From assembly GCA_002368865.1 (NCBI GenBank), contig DFDT01000115.1, forward strand, positions 1-5,933: 5,933 nucleotides of DNA, given 5' to 3'. The position numbers were made by a program, and so were the translations under genes. Below the pieces are notes generated by a model. It searched no databases. It was not told the origin of the DNA and was given only the letters and a program-made list of their open reading frames with translations. Below are positions 4,806 to 5,933 of this stretch, piece by piece; position 1 is the stretch's first letter, and each line of letters opens with the position of its first letter. Source of the DNA: Lachnospiraceae bacterium UBA3821. Lineage in GTDB: Bacteria; Bacillota; Clostridia; Lachnospirales; Lachnospiraceae.

Positions 4806-5933
4806 ATGAAACGGAATGAGAACAGTAACCAAAAGAATAGAAAGAAAAGAATCCTTTTCACCTGCACCTGTTTGGTGTGTGTATTGCTATTTATCGGCTG
4901 CGGGAAAAAGGACTGGGCGGTGCTTGAAATCCCGGTGGAGGAAAGCCCTATGACGAAGGCAGTGCTGCCGGAGGAGATGACAGGGGAGGAGCCGGTGGAG
5001 GAAACCGAGCCGGAAGAACCGGAGCCGTCCTCCGAGCCGGAGCCGGAACCCGTCATCAGAATGTCCAATGAAGCGCGGAAGGCGGTTTTGCTGGAGAGCG
5101 GTGCGGCTGCAAATGTGGAGGAACGGGTGATAGAGATCCCCGGGCTCCGGGAGGAGTATTATTTTTTATATCTGTCCGATATGCACATTGCGATAGCAAA
5201 TGAAGAGATTGCGGAGCGGGATCGCGGGACTGTGCAGCGGAGGCTGGAGGGATTTACACGGGACGGCAATCCATCCGGGCAGGTCTTTGGGAAGATTGCG
5301 GAGAGCGCGGAGGACATGGATCTGGACGGTGTGCTGCTCGGCGGCGATATCATGGATTTTCTGAGCGAGGCAAACAGCCGTTGCCTGAAAGAAGGACTGG
5401 GAAAGCTTACGATGCCTTATCTGTATGTGACAGCGGACCATGACCTGCGCACTTGGTGGACAGAGCATTCCGAGGAGGAGCAGGATGCGCTCCGGGAGGA
5501 GCTTCCGTATGAGCCGGTGCAGGTTCTGGACTATGGGGAGTTTTTGATCCTGGGGATCAGTGACAGCACTTCGCAGCTGACAGAGTCGATGCTGCAGGAG
5601 ATCCGGCAGGTGTTCGTGCTGGGGAAACCGGTGATCCTGGTACAACATGTGCCGCTGGATTTCGGAGAGGATGAGCCGCTTAAAGAGTATTCCAGGGAAA
5701 ACTGGGACGGCAGAGTGCTGCTGTGGGGAGATGATGGCAATTACCGGGCCGATGATGTGACGCAGGAATATCTGGATCTGCTTCGGAATCCCGAGTGTCC
5801 GGTGGTGGCGGTGTTTGCAGGACACTTGCACTTTCGGCATGAGGGAATGCTGAATGATCACATCCGGCAGTATCTGTTTTATCCGGCGTATTCCGGGGAA
5901 GTGGCGCTATTTACAATAAAGGGAACGGAGTAA
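4806..5933 (+). CDS. Predicted lipoprotein with calcineurin-like metallophosphoesterase domain
   Basis: A 375-residue protein, complete to its TAA at the window end. Residues 1-15 are basic, 16-31 hydrophobic, and LLFIGC with C32 fits a lipoprotein signal, so the mature protein should be anchored on the outer face of the membrane. Residues 57-82 are a Glu/Pro-rich linker. The catalytic domain (about 115-370) has the two-metal phosphoesterase blocks in order: D125-x-H127 (SDMH), G180-D181-x-x-D184 (GGDIMD), A210-D211-H212-D213 where GNHD is usual, H281 (VQHVP), and G339-H340-L-H342 (GHLH). The G-to-A and N-to-D changes leave a possible metal ligand, so activity is plausible. The substrate (nucleotide, phospholipid or other phosphoester) is unknown. 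The start is the only possible ATG before the signal peptide; it lacks a ribosome binding site and lies just after a strong promoter. It is divergent from the chemoreceptor, with no evidence of shared function. Confidence 0.9.
   Translation: MKRNENSNQKNRKKRILFTCTCLVCVLLFIGCGKKDWAVLEIPVEESPMTKAVLPEEMTGEEPVEETEPEEPEPSSEPEPEPVIRMSNEARKAVLLESGAAANVEERVIEIPGLREEYYFLYLSDMHIAIANEEIAERDRGTVQRRLEGFTRDGNPSGQVFGKIAESAEDMDLDGVLLGGDIMDFLSEANSRCLKEGLGKLTMPYLYVTADHDLRTWWTEHSEEEQDALREELPYEPVQVLDYGEFLILGISDSTSQLTESMLQEIRQVFVLGKPVILVQHVPLDFGEDEPLKEYSRENWDGRVLLWGDDGNYRADDVTQEYLDLLRNPECPVVAVFAGHLHFRHEGMLNDHIRQYLFYPAYSGEVALFTIKGTE
4974..5052 (+). repeat. Low-complexity Glu/Pro-coding tract
   Basis: Runs of GAG-CCG and GAA-CCG-type codons encode an acidic, proline-rich stretch (roughly residues 57-82 of the lipoprotein), probably an extended spacer between the lipid anchor and the enzyme domain. 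Such tracts can change length by slippage or recombination, so copy number may differ between strains. Confidence 0.65.

Overview
The window looks like chromosomal DNA of a motile, anaerobic low- to mid-GC Firmicute, most likely a Clostridia/Lachnospiraceae-type bacterium. This is inferred from three things: strong AAGGAG/GGAGG ribosome binding sites, a 7TM-(degenerate GGDEF)-EAL protein of a style common in that group, and an aldo/keto reductase carrying a C-terminal 4Fe-4S ferredoxin domain. No mobile element, CRISPR array, tRNA or rRNA is visible, and no stretch over 300 bases lacks a gene.

Layout. Bases 2-160 are the 3' end of an unrecognised plus-strand gene. A 25-base gap holding a 12-base palindrome leads to 186-2105, a membrane-bound cyclic-di-GMP phosphodiesterase with a complete EAL active site and a ruined GGDEF domain. 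One base after its stop begins 2107-3168, an aldo/keto reductase with two predicted 4Fe-4S clusters. That gene ends inside a strong intrinsic terminator (3147-3185), so the first three genes probably form one transcription unit whose promoter lies upstream of the window. Convergent to it, on the minus strand, 3254-4660 encodes a soluble methyl-accepting chemotaxis protein with a C-terminal zinc-binding CZB domain, the architecture of Helicobacter TlpD. A 145-base divergent intergenic region (4661-4805) carries a promoter for each side. It is followed by 4806-5933, a predicted lipoprotein with a calcineurin-like metallophosphoesterase domain, which ends exactly at the window edge.

How the genes may work together. 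The phosphodiesterase would lower cyclic-di-GMP, which usually favours motility. The CZB receptor would feed the chemotaxis kinase CheA, with zinc or oxidants as likely stimuli. The reductase is a redox enzyme of unknown substrate, translationally linked to the phosphodiesterase. A motility/redox-sensing theme is plausible but is inference from gene content.

The least ordinary signals are small: an almost identical ATAGGATC-centred palindrome in front of both the phosphodiesterase and the chemoreceptor; a near-consensus promoter so close to the lipoprotein start codon that its mRNA should be leaderless; a stop codon buried in a terminator hairpin; and an altered GNHD motif in the phosphoesterase. 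I see no clear new multi-gene system.
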